From Eubacteriaceae bacterium UBA4266 (GTDB taxonomy: Bacteria > Bacillota > Clostridia > Eubacteriales > Eubacteriaceae): DNA of 20,321 nt. Positions 6,684 through 13,363 of the stretch are shown piece after piece. The notes under the pieces were generated by a model that saw only the letters and a list, made by a program, of their open reading frames with translations, had not been told where the DNA came from and did not search any database. The DNA is taken from the NCBI GenBank assembly GCA_002396065.1, contig DGWE01000082.1:1-20321 (forward strand), read 5' to 3'. Within the stretch, counting starts at the first letter, position 1; every line of letters starts with the position of its first letter. Made by a program: the position numbers and the translations under genes.

Positions 6684-8246
6684 ATGAATTTTGGTTTATT
6701 TTTACTGGCATTAATTCCGATCATCTGGTTGATCATTGCCCTCGCGGTGATGAAGATGCCAGGGTATTGGGCCTGTGTCATCGCACTGGTCATCGGCGCG
6801 GTGATTGCCATGGTCTCATTCGGAAGCTCCGGCTCCAATGTCGCAACGGCGGCGCTGGAAGGGGCACTCAACGCGTTGTGGCCGATCATATTGGTCATCA
6901 TCGCGGCACTGTTTACTTATAATATCACGCTGGAAACCGGCGCGATGGACAAAATCAAGGCGATGCTCGCGTCGGTCTCGACTGACCAGCGTGTCCTGCT
7001 TTTGATCATCGCTTGGGGATTCGGCAACTTCATGGAAGGGATGGCCGGCTTCGGTACGGCTGTCGCGATTCCGGCTTCGATCCTCGTCGGCCTCGGCTTT
7101 GATCCGATTCCGACCGTTGTGGCCTGCCTAGTCATCAACTCGACGCCGACCGCCTTCGGTTCCGTTGGGGTTCCGACGACGACCATGGCCGCCGTCACGG
7201 GCTTAAACGCCACAGCACTTTCCGCAAATGTCGCGCTGATCGAATGCTTGATTATGTTCATTTCACCGATTATCGCGATTATGATTCTCGGTAAAGGCGC
7301 AAAGGCCATGAAGGGCGTCTGGGGCATCACATTGGTCTCATCCCTCGCCTTCACACTGCCGTGCTTCATCGTCGGCCGTTTCGTCGGCGCAGAACTGCCG
7401 AACATCGTCGGTTCCATCGTCTGCATGGCTGTGACCATTTTGATGGCGCGTAAAATGCGTGACCGCGAAGTACCGGAAGAATACAGCACGATTCAACAGC
7501 AGGACGCCGAAGGTGTCAAAGAAAAACTCACCGTCGCGTCAGCGGTCAATGCGTGGCTGCCCTTCATCCTTATTTTCGTGATCTTGGTTGTGACCTCAAG
7601 CTTGGTACCATTCATCCACGATCCGCTTTCAAAGGTTGCTTCGGCTGTGACGATCTACAATGGTAAAGGCGCAGCGCCGCTAACCTTCACTTGGATCAAC
7701 ACGCCGGGTGTCTTGATCTTCATCGCGGCCATTATCGGCGGTTTAGCTCAGGGCGCCAGCGGCAGCACACTTGGCAGAGTTTTCGTCAAGACCGTGACCG
7801 GCAACTGGAAAACCATTGTGACGATCTGCTCGGTTTTGGCATTGGCTAAAATCATGACTCACTCCGGCATGACCGGCGAAATCGCGAGCGTTCTCGTCGC
7901 TGCAACTGGCACAGCCTTCCCGCTGATCTCACCGTTGATCGGGACCATCGGTGCCTTTGTTACCGGTTCTGGGACATCGACATCCGTCCTGTTCGGGGAT
8001 CTGCAGCGTCAGACGGCACAGGCTATCGGTGCGAACCCGGCATGGCTGTGCGCGGCCAACGAATTGGGCGCTGGCATCGGCAAGATGATCAGCCCGCAGG
8101 GCATCGCCATTGGGACATCCGCTGTCGCCTTGGCCGGCTCGGAAAGTGTCGTGCTGAGAAAGGTAGCGAAGTACTGCCTGCTCTTTGTGGTCCTCGCGGG
8201 AATTATCTGCTACTTCTTCCCGATGATTGGACTGGTGATTCATTAA
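6684..8246 (+). CDS. lctP: L-lactate permease (LctP/LldP family)
   Basis: A 520-residue polytopic membrane protein, almost wholly hydrophobic helices, of normal length for the lactate permease family, which imports lactate (and glycolate) with protons. Family-type stretches include NFMEGMAGFGTAVAIPASIL (about 112-131), the STPTAFGSVGVPTTTM segment (about 154-169), and near the end TGSGTSTSVLFGDLQ and ISPQGIAIGTSAV. The ATG has AAGGGGG 8 bases upstream. It has its own promoter with an operator in the spacer, is divergent from the GntR regulator, and ends in a very strong terminator, so it is a single-gene unit, separate from the dehydrogenase about 1.6 kb downstream. Glu codons are nearly all GAA, unlike the minus-strand housekeeping genes, which suggests high expression. 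Lactate is the most likely substrate given the neighbours; glycolate or another 2-hydroxy acid cannot be excluded. Confidence 0.93.
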   Translation: MNFGLFLLALIPIIWLIIALAVMKMPGYWACVIALVIGAVIAMVSFGSSGSNVATAALEGALNALWPIILVIIAALFTYNITLETGAMDKIKAMLASVSTDQRVLLLIIAWGFGNFMEGMAGFGTAVAIPASILVGLGFDPIPTVVACLVINSTPTAFGSVGVPTTTMAAVTGLNATALSANVALIECLIMFISPIIAIMILGKGAKAMKGVWGITLVSSLAFTLPCFIVGRFVGAELPNIVGSIVCMAVTILMARKMRDREVPEEYSTIQQQDAEGVKEKLTVASAVNAWLPFILIFVILVVTSSLVPFIHDPLSKVASAVTIYNGKGAAPLTFTWINTPGVLIFIAAIIGGLAQGASGSTLGRVFVKTVTGNWKTIVTICSVLALAKIMTHSGMTGEIASVLVAATGTAFPLISPLIGTIGAFVTGSGTSTSVLFGDLQRQTAQAIGANPAWLCAANELGAGIGKMISPQGIAIGTSAVALAGSESVVLRKVAKYCLLFVVLAGIICYFFPMIGLVIH

Positions 8247-8289
8247 AAGCGAAACCCATAGGGTTTGCCTAATATTACACCCATATGCA

Positions 8290-8333
8290 ATGATCCCCGC
8301 ATCAAGTCAAATTGATGCGGGGATCATTTTTTT
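8290..8333 (+). terminator. Intrinsic terminator of lctP
   Basis: ATGATCCCCGCATCAA (8290-8305) pairs perfectly with TTGATGCGGGGATCAT (8312-8327), a 16-base-pair stem with a 6-base loop, running into seven T (8327-8333). A smaller AAACCC/GGGTTT hairpin (8253-8266) lies just after the stop codon. Confidence 0.95.
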
Positions 8334-8336
8334 GCT

Positions 8337-8373
8337 AAAAAATGGGGGCGGACGATCGATCAGCCTGCCCCCA
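8337..8373 (-). terminator. Intrinsic terminator of the FprA gene
   Basis: On the minus strand TGGGGGC (8373-8367) pairs with GCCCCCA (8349-8343) around a 17-base loop, followed by six T (complement of the A-run 8337-8342). It is placed back to back with the lctP terminator. Confidence 0.75.
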
Positions 8374-8387
8374 AATTGAGCGTTTCC

Positions 8388-9608
8388 TTATTTGTTTTTC
8401 TTTTCGTAAATGTCGTCGGCGATGGCCTGGCCCAGGGCGATCAGGCTTTCGCGGGTTTCGTCGTTCACTGAGGATTTGACGGTGATAGTGTCGCCGAGAT
8501 AGGTGATATTGTCGAGCCCTTCCAATTCCTTTGCGATCAGAGAGCCGGATTTTGGCGCCCAGCTGCCGTTTTCAATGATCGAGATGGTGCGGTTCTGGAT
8601 GTGCAGGTTTTTCATGTCGTCGATCAGATTGTGAACCGTTGGGTAAATGCCGAGGTTGTAAGTCGGCGAGGCGATGACCAGATGGGAATATCTGAAAATC
8701 GAGGCAATGACGTAGGACGGGTGGGTCTTGGAGACGTCGAAGAAACGGACGCGCTTCACGCCGCGCTGCACGAGGGCGTTAGCGAGGATGTCCGCCGCCT
8801 GTTCGGTGTTGCCGTACATAGAGCCGCAGGCGATGACGACGCCGAGGTGTTCCGGTTCGTAACGGCTCCACAAATCGTATTTTTCAATGAAGCGGTCGAT
8901 GTCCTGACGCCAGATCACGCCGTGGAGCGGGCAGATCATTTTAATGTCGAGGCCCGAGGCTTTTTTCAGCAGCATCTGGACGTTCTTGCCGTATTTGCCG
9001 ACGATGTTGGTGTAATAGCGGCGGGCTTCGTTGAGCCAGGCGATTTCTTCAGCGCCGTTGATTTCGTCTTCGAACAAGACGCCGTCGAGGGTTTTGAAGG
9101 AGCCGAAGGCGTCAGCGGAGAACAGGGTGCCCGTTGTCGTGTCAAAGGAGACGAGGACTTCCGGCCAGTGCACCATCGGCGCGCCGATAAAGGTCAGCTC
9201 GTGCTTACCGAAGGAAACGGTGTCGCCGTTTTTGACGGTATCGACGCGGTCGGCGATGTGGTGGCCGAATTGTTCGAGGAAGGTTTTGGCCTTCGCGGAA
9301 CACAGCACCCGAGCGTTGGGGTAGCGCATCAGAATTTCGTCGAGGGTCGCGGCGTGGTCAGGTTCGGCGTGGTGAACGACGACGAAGTCGAGATCACGGC
9401 CGTCGAGGGCTGCTTCGACGTTTTCGAAGAACTGACGCCCGCAGGACCAGTCTACGGTGTCGAAGAGCACTGTCTTTTCATCTTTTAATAAGTAGGAATT
9501 GTAAGACACGCCTTCCGGCAGCGGATGGACGTTTTCAAAAAGCGTTAACCGTCTGTCGTTGACGCCGACGAAGGTTAAATCGTCATCAATTTTGCGAATA
9601 TTGTACAT
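8388..9608 (-). CDS. FprA-type flavodiiron protein (oxygen/NO reductase)
   Basis: A 406-residue A-type flavoprotein that reduces O2 to water (and often NO to N2O) in anaerobes. The N-terminal metallo-beta-lactamase-like domain (1-250) holds the diiron ligands His80, Glu82, Asp84 (HAEPDH), His147 (MVHWPE), Asp166 (SADAFG) and His229 (CPLHG); His85 follows as in the family. The C-terminal flavodoxin domain (256-402) has the FMN phosphate loop CGSMYGNTEQ (261-270) and the later ASPTYNLGIYP loop. Size and architecture are those of class A proteins without added rubredoxin domains, so electrons must come from a separate rubredoxin or F420-like donor. The ATG has TTGGAGG 7 bases upstream. It has its own promoter and terminator, on the opposite strand between the lactate permease and lactate dehydrogenase. 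It probably protects oxygen-sensitive flavin and iron-sulfur enzymes. Confidence 0.95.
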   Translation of the reverse strand: MYNIRKIDDDLTFVGVNDRRLTLFENVHPLPEGVSYNSYLLKDEKTVLFDTVDWSCGRQFFENVEAALDGRDLDFVVVHHAEPDHAATLDEILMRYPNARVLCSAKAKTFLEQFGHHIADRVDTVKNGDTVSFGKHELTFIGAPMVHWPEVLVSFDTTTGTLFSADAFGSFKTLDGVLFEDEINGAEEIAWLNEARRYYTNIVGKYGKNVQMLLKKASGLDIKMICPLHGVIWRQDIDRFIEKYDLWSRYEPEHLGVVIACGSMYGNTEQAADILANALVQRGVKRVRFFDVSKTHPSYVIASIFRYSHLVIASPTYNLGIYPTVHNLIDDMKNLHIQNRTISIIENGSWAPKSGSLIAKELEGLDNITYLGDTITVKSSVNDETRESLIALGQAIADDIYEKKNK

Positions 9609-9649
9609 AGTTGACCTCCAAATTTAATATCGTAAATCATTCCGCCCTT

Positions 9650-9658
9650 ATTTTATCA
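9650..9658 (-). promoter_or_regulatory. Extended -10 promoter of the FprA gene
   Basis: On the minus strand TGATAAAAT gives a TG-extended -10 about 42 bases upstream of the start codon. The -35 region is weak. Confidence 0.4.
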
Positions 9659-9785
9659 CGATTCACTAAATTTTTCTGGCCAAAAAGGAAAAAAGAGGAT
9701 ATAATATAGAAAAATCTTGTCACAAACGATTTCACCAAAAAGAGTAAGCTTTACAAAAATAATTGCATTTACTGTGTGGAATGGC

Positions 9786-9814
9786 TTGATTTTAGAACAG
9801 GTTTACATTATAAT
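9786..9814 (+). promoter_or_regulatory. Sigma-A promoter of the lactate dehydrogenase gene
   Basis: TTGATT (9786-9791), a 17-base spacer and a perfect TATAAT (9809-9814). The expected start is near 9821, at the edge of the operator, with a 90-base leader to the start codon. Confidence 0.8.
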
Positions 9815-9822
9815 AAAGGAAG

Positions 9823-9833
9823 TGGTCAGACCA
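9823..9833. promoter_or_regulatory. GntR/FadR-type operator, copy 2
   Basis: TGGTCAGACCA again, just downstream of the -10 and over the expected transcription start. The context AAGTGGTCAGACCAATTT matches copy 1 (6609-6619) read on the opposite strand over about 16 bases, so the identity extends beyond the core. Confidence 0.75.
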
Positions 9834-9910
9834 ATTTAAATGTGCCGGCCATGTGAATTTATTATGATTGATAAAAACGGTATTTGTGGAGAGTAAGAGG
9901 AGGAAGCTAA

Positions 9911-11347
9911 ATGAGCTATACGTACAATCCAGTCACCCCTGAAATTATCGAACAGATTAAAGAAGCGGCCAACGGCCACGTCATTTTAGGGGATGACATC
10001 AACGAAGATTTCGCCCATGACGAAATGCGCATCTACGGTCAGGAATACCCGGATGTCGTCGTTGAACCGAGAACGACCGAAGAAGTTGCGGCCGTTGTCA
10101 AAATCTGCAACGACAACAAAATCCCAGTTACCCCGTCAGGCGCACGTACCGCGTTAACCGGTGCCCCAGTTTCTGTCAAAAAAGGCGTCATGATTTCAAC
10201 CCTGAAGATGAACAAGATCCTCGGGTACGACGAAGAAAACCTGGTCGTCCGCATTCAGCCAGGCGTTCTGCTGAACGACCTCGCAGAAGATGCCCTGAAA
10301 CACGGCCTGATGTATCCACCAGATCCTGGTGAAAAATTCGCAACCGTCGGCGGCAACGTTTCGACTAACGCTGGTGGGATGCGCGCAGTTAAATACGGCT
10401 GCACCCGTGACTATGTCCGTTCACTGACCGTCGTTCTGCCGACTGGCGAAGTCGTCACAGAAGGCGCGACCGTCGCGAAGACAAGTTCCGGTTATTCATT
10501 GATGAACTTAATCGTCGGCGCAGAAGGGACCCTCGGGATTGTCACTGAAATGACGATGAAAGTCATCGTGGCTCCGCAGGCAACCATGTCGATGATCATT
10601 CCTTATCCGAGCATCGAAGAAGCGATCGGTGCTGTGCCGAAACTGTTCCAGGCTCACCTCGATCCGCAGGCCCTCGAATTTATGGAAAAAGACGTCACGA
10701 TGGCGACTCAGAAATCCCTCGAAAAAGACGTTTATCCGGCAGAAATGGACGGCGTTGAAGTTAAAGCTTACGTTCTGGCTACATTCGACGGCAACGACGA
10801 AGACGAATTGATGGACAAGATCGAAAAGGCATCAGAAGTTGTCCTCGAAGCCGGCGCACTCGACGTTCTGGTCGCCGATACCCCGAGACTGCTCGCAGAC
10901 GCATGGCAGATTCGTTCATCCCTGCTTGAAACCATCGAAGAAAGCACCAAGCTCCTCGACGAATGTGACGTCGTTGTGCCAATCACCAAGATTCCTGAAT
11001 TCTTGATCTACGCTAAATCCTTAGGCGAAGGCAAAGATTACGAAATCAAAGACTTCGGTCACGCTGGCGACGGCAACCTGCACATCTACCTGTGCTCCAA
11101 CGGCGACGACAAGGAAGCCTTCATGAAAGAATCCGATGAATTCATGACCAAGGTTTACGCAAAATGCGTCGAACTCGGCGGCTTGATCTCCGGTGAACAC
11201 GGCATCGGCATGGGCAAGATGAAATATTTGAAGAACATGGTCGGCGAAAAGAACATGGAACTCATGCGCGGCATCAAGAAAGTCTTCGACCCGAACATGA
11301 TCATGAACCCAGGCAAGGTTTGCTTCGATCCGGAAGCGGATGACTAA
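9911..11347 (+). CDS. lctD: FAD-linked lactate dehydrogenase (LctD/GlcD family)
   Basis: A 478-residue flavoprotein of the GlcD/LctD/D-lactate dehydrogenase family, oxidising lactate to pyruvate. The FAD-binding PCMH domain spans about 46-225 (VEPRTTEEVAAVV, PSGARTALTG at 75-84, GGNVSTNAGGMRAVKYGCTR at 147-166, VGAEGTLGIVTE); the C-terminal FAD-oxidase domain carries the active-site motifs FGHAGDGNLHI (382-392) and SGEHGIGMGK (427-436). In Acetobacterium woodii LctD works with EtfBC, coupling lactate oxidation by NAD to ferredoxin oxidation. Here no etf gene is adjacent, so an EtfAB encoded elsewhere is needed if the mechanism is the same. The ATG has AGGAGG 8 bases upstream. It is transcribed from a promoter with the same operator as the permease. 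Glu is nearly always GAA, which suggests high expression. A glycolate or other 2-hydroxyacid substrate is possible but less likely beside a lactate permease. Confidence 0.85.
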   Translation: MSYTYNPVTPEIIEQIKEAANGHVILGDDINEDFAHDEMRIYGQEYPDVVVEPRTTEEVAAVVKICNDNKIPVTPSGARTALTGAPVSVKKGVMISTLKMNKILGYDEENLVVRIQPGVLLNDLAEDALKHGLMYPPDPGEKFATVGGNVSTNAGGMRAVKYGCTRDYVRSLTVVLPTGEVVTEGATVAKTSSGYSLMNLIVGAEGTLGIVTEMTMKVIVAPQATMSMIIPYPSIEEAIGAVPKLFQAHLDPQALEFMEKDVTMATQKSLEKDVYPAEMDGVEVKAYVLATFDGNDEDELMDKIEKASEVVLEAGALDVLVADTPRLLADAWQIRSSLLETIEESTKLLDECDVVVPITKIPEFLIYAKSLGEGKDYEIKDFGHAGDGNLHIYLCSNGDDKEAFMKESDEFMTKVYAKCVELGGLISGEHGIGMGKMKYLKNMVGEKNMELMRGIKKVFDPNMIMNPGKVCFDPEADD

Positions 11348-11401
11348 ATATTATCTTTTTAAAGATAAATTTAATAATTTGACAAATATTTCACAGTTTA
11401 C

Positions 11402-11430
11402 TTTTCAACACGAAAATTCTGTGATATAAT
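11402..11430 (+). promoter_or_regulatory. Extended -10 promoter before the acyl-CoA dehydrogenase gene
   Basis: TTTTCA (11402-11407), a 17-base spacer and TATAAT (11425-11430) preceded by TGA, a TG-extended -10. The expected start near 11437 falls inside the left arm of the terminator hairpin that follows. An isolated TTGACA at 11379-11384 has no -10 at the right distance. Confidence 0.6.
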
Positions 11431-11432
11431 AT

Positions 11433-11480
11433 GTTCTGTTAATTCGGAACCTTCTCAATCCGGATTAACAGAACTTTTTT
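11433..11480 (+). terminator. Strong hairpin terminator in the lctD to acyl-CoA dehydrogenase gap
   Basis: GTTCTGTTAATTCGGA (11433-11448) pairs with TCCGGATTAACAGAAC (11459-11474), 16 pairs with one T-G wobble and a 10-base loop, then six T. It could end lctD transcripts. Because a promoter -10 ends only two bases before it, it could also work as an attenuator or 5' hairpin for the next gene. Confidence 0.85.
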
Positions 11481-11542
11481 ATAAATTTTGCGGAAAAATT
11501 TAAAAAGAGAAAATTTTGAAAGAGAAGAAGGGAAACTAAAAC

Positions 11543-12712
11543 ATGGCTTATCAAATTTCTGACCAGGCGAAGGACTTATTGAAAGACGTTCATGATTTCT
11601 GTGAAAGAGAAGTCATCGAACAGGCAAAGGATTACGACAGATCAGGCGAATTCCCAACCGAAATGTACGACAAGGCTAAGGAAATGGGCCTGAACATTTT
11701 GGAAGTTCCGACAGAATACGGCGGAATGGAAATCTCTGGCCCGGATGACAAAGAAGGGATGTCTCGTGTCGATATCGCTGCGCTTTTCGAAGAAATGGCA
11801 AGAGCAGATGCTGGCTTCGCAACCACAATCTCCGCTTCCGGTCTGGGTACTAAACCAGTCCTGATCGCCGGCAACGACGAACAGAAATCCCGCGTTTGCG
11901 ACATCCTCTGCAACGGCGGTTTCGGCGCATTCGCACTGACTGAACCTGGTGCAGGTTCTGACCCGGCAGCTGGCAAAACCACAGCTGTTAAAGACGGCGA
12001 TGACTACATCATCAACGGGACAAAATGCTTCATCACCAACGGCGGGATCGCAGATTTCTACTGCGTCACAGCCATGACTGATAAATCCAAGGGCACACAC
12101 CACGGCATGTCCATCTTCTTGGTTGAAAAGGGCACACCGGGTCTTTCAACTGGTAAAGAAGAAGACAAGATGGGGATCCGTCTGTCCAACACTGCAGAAG
12201 TTATCTTCGAAGACGTCCGCGTACCGAAGGAAAACCTCCTCGGCGCAGAAGGCGAAGGCTTCAAGATCGCAATGGAAACCCTCGACCAGGCACGTGCTTG
12301 GATGGGTGTTGTCTCCGTCGGTATCGCTCAGAGAGCAATGGACGAAGCGATCGCTTATTGTAAAGAACGTCAGCAGTTCGGCCGTTCAGTCCTGAAATTC
12401 CAGGCAATGCAGTTCAAAGTTGCCGATATGGCGATCAAGATCGAAGCAGCTCGTCAGCTCAACGCTTACGCACTGACATTGATGGATCAGGGCAAACGCT
12501 ACACCAAAGAAGCTGCGATGGCTAAATGCTTCGCTTCTGACGCTGCAATGGAAATCACCACTGAAGCGGTTCAGATGTTCGGCGGCTACGGCTACTGCCG
12601 TGAATATCCGGTTGAAAAACTGATGCGCGACGCTAAGATCTTCCAGATCTTCGAAGGAACCAACGAAATCCAGAGAATCGTCACCGCAAACAACACAATT
12701 GGCAGATTCTAA
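11543..12712 (+). CDS. Short-chain acyl-CoA dehydrogenase (butyryl-CoA dehydrogenase-like)
   Basis: A 389-residue FAD enzyme of the acyl-CoA dehydrogenase family. N-terminal helical domain (1-120), beta domain (about 125-225) with the FAD/substrate signature ALTEPGAGSDPAAG (131-144) and KCFITNGG (161-168), and C-terminal helical domain. The catalytic base is Glu371 in IFEGTNEIQRIV (369-380), the position used by short-chain (butyryl-CoA) enzymes. In anaerobes such enzymes, with EtfAB, reduce crotonyl-CoA or longer enoyl-CoAs in butyrate and caproate formation; the preference for chain length cannot be read here. The ATG is preceded by AAGGGA. It lies 195 bases after lctD, behind its own promoter and hairpin, and no crotonase, hydroxyacyl-CoA dehydrogenase or etf gene is adjacent. 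Glu codons are nearly all GAA, which fits high expression. Confidence 0.92.
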   Translation: MAYQISDQAKDLLKDVHDFCEREVIEQAKDYDRSGEFPTEMYDKAKEMGLNILEVPTEYGGMEISGPDDKEGMSRVDIAALFEEMARADAGFATTISASGLGTKPVLIAGNDEQKSRVCDILCNGGFGAFALTEPGAGSDPAAGKTTAVKDGDDYIINGTKCFITNGGIADFYCVTAMTDKSKGTHHGMSIFLVEKGTPGLSTGKEEDKMGIRLSNTAEVIFEDVRVPKENLLGAEGEGFKIAMETLDQARAWMGVVSVGIAQRAMDEAIAYCKERQQFGRSVLKFQAMQFKVADMAIKIEAARQLNAYALTLMDQGKRYTKEAAMAKCFASDAAMEITTEAVQMFGGYGYCREYPVEKLMRDAKIFQIFEGTNEIQRIVTANNTIGRF

Positions 12713-12733
12713 TTTATCCATATCGATCATTAG

Positions 12734-12761
12734 GAGTCGGTGCGCTGCACCGGCTCTTTTT
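12734..12761 (+). terminator. Intrinsic terminator of the acyl-CoA dehydrogenase gene
   Basis: GAGTCGGTGC (12734-12743), loop GCT, GCACCGGCTC (12747-12756) with one G-T pair, then five T. Confidence 0.9.
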
Positions 12762-12781
12762 GTTTTTATATTTTCCAAAAT

Positions 12782-12807
12782 AAAAAACCGAAGCGCGCGC
12801 TTCGGTT
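12782..12807 (-). terminator. Intrinsic terminator of the cupin gene
   Basis: AACCGAAGC and GCTTCGGTT form a perfect 9-base-pair stem around GCGC (12786-12807); on the minus strand it runs into a T-run (complement of the A-run 12782-12787). Confidence 0.85.
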
Positions 12808-12831
12808 GAATTTGCGATTTTCTGAAAAAGG

Positions 12832-13173
12832 TCAGTCGTTGTAGATCAGGGCCATGAAGACGAGATCCTCCTGGCCGTTGTTTTCCATGCTGTGCCACTG
12901 GCCAGGTTCAATCGTACAGATATCGCCGGCGTGGACGGTCGTTTTCGATTTGTCGTTGTCGATAAAGGTGCCTTCGCCCGACAAAATGTAGTAGGGCTCC
13001 GTTTCGTGGATGTGCTGGTGCCAGCCGATGGTCGATCCCGGCTGGAGCACCACCTTGGCGTACATTCTGCCGTGGCCGTAGAGCTTGTCTGCGCTGACGA
13101 TGTGGTAGCGGTAAGCCTTGCCGACGCCGCCGGCCATGTTTTCGACGACTTCGCGTATTTCGTGTTGAACCAT
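12832..13173 (-). CDS. Small single-domain cupin protein
   Basis: A 113-residue beta-barrel metal-binding protein. Cupin motif 1 is GWHQHIHETEPYYILSGEG (50-68), with His52, His54 and Glu59 as metal ligands; motif 2 is GDICTIEPGQWHSMEN (83-98), with His94 as the fourth ligand. Such lone cupins include enzymes, sugar or phenolic binders, and small detoxifying proteins; the substrate cannot be told. I chose ATG 13173 because a perfect AGGAGG lies 5 bases upstream; the ATG seven codons further upstream has no ribosome site and would place AGGAGG inside the coding region. It is divergent from the MATE transporter with a 190-base region between, so the two could share a signal. It converges on the acyl-CoA dehydrogenase gene and each has its own terminator. 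Confidence 0.88.
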   Translation of the reverse strand: MVQHEIREVVENMAGGVGKAYRYHIVSADKLYGHGRMYAKVVLQPGSTIGWHQHIHETEPYYILSGEGTFIDNDKSKTTVHAGDICTIEPGQWHSMENNGQEDLVFMALIYND

Positions 13174-13227
13174 TTGGACCTCCTGTGCCTGCATTGCAAA
13201 TGCCTTTTCTTTATTATTCTTCTTATT

Positions 13228-13256
13228 ATTATGACAGGTTTGGCTGCTTTTGACAA
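13228..13256 (-). promoter_or_regulatory. Sigma-A promoter of the cupin gene
   Basis: On the minus strand TTGTCA (13256-13251), a 17-base spacer and CATAAT (13233-13228) preceded by TGT, a TG extension. Confidence 0.6.
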
Positions 13257-13363
13257 CGGTGGCGTTTAGCAGAGCAGCGTGAGCAAATGCGTTTTCATTT
13301 CAGATCATTGTGGTATGTTGTACAATTATGAGTTTGTGTAAAGAAAAGAAGGAGGCGTTAAAG

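Larger units (their letters stand above)
9609..9910. other. Divergent regulatory region between fprA and the lactate dehydrogenase gene
   Basis: This AT-rich 302-base stretch carries no gene. It holds the minus-strand FprA promoter near 9650-9658, the plus-strand dehydrogenase promoter at 9786-9814, and the operator at 9823-9833. The middle (about 9660-9785) is A/T-rich with no further signal that I can support. Confidence 0.7.

Noticed and set aside
8601..9488. A 295-codon plus-strand frame opposite fprA
   Set aside because: Shadow of the flavodiiron gene, which has all metal ligands; no start signal or domain.
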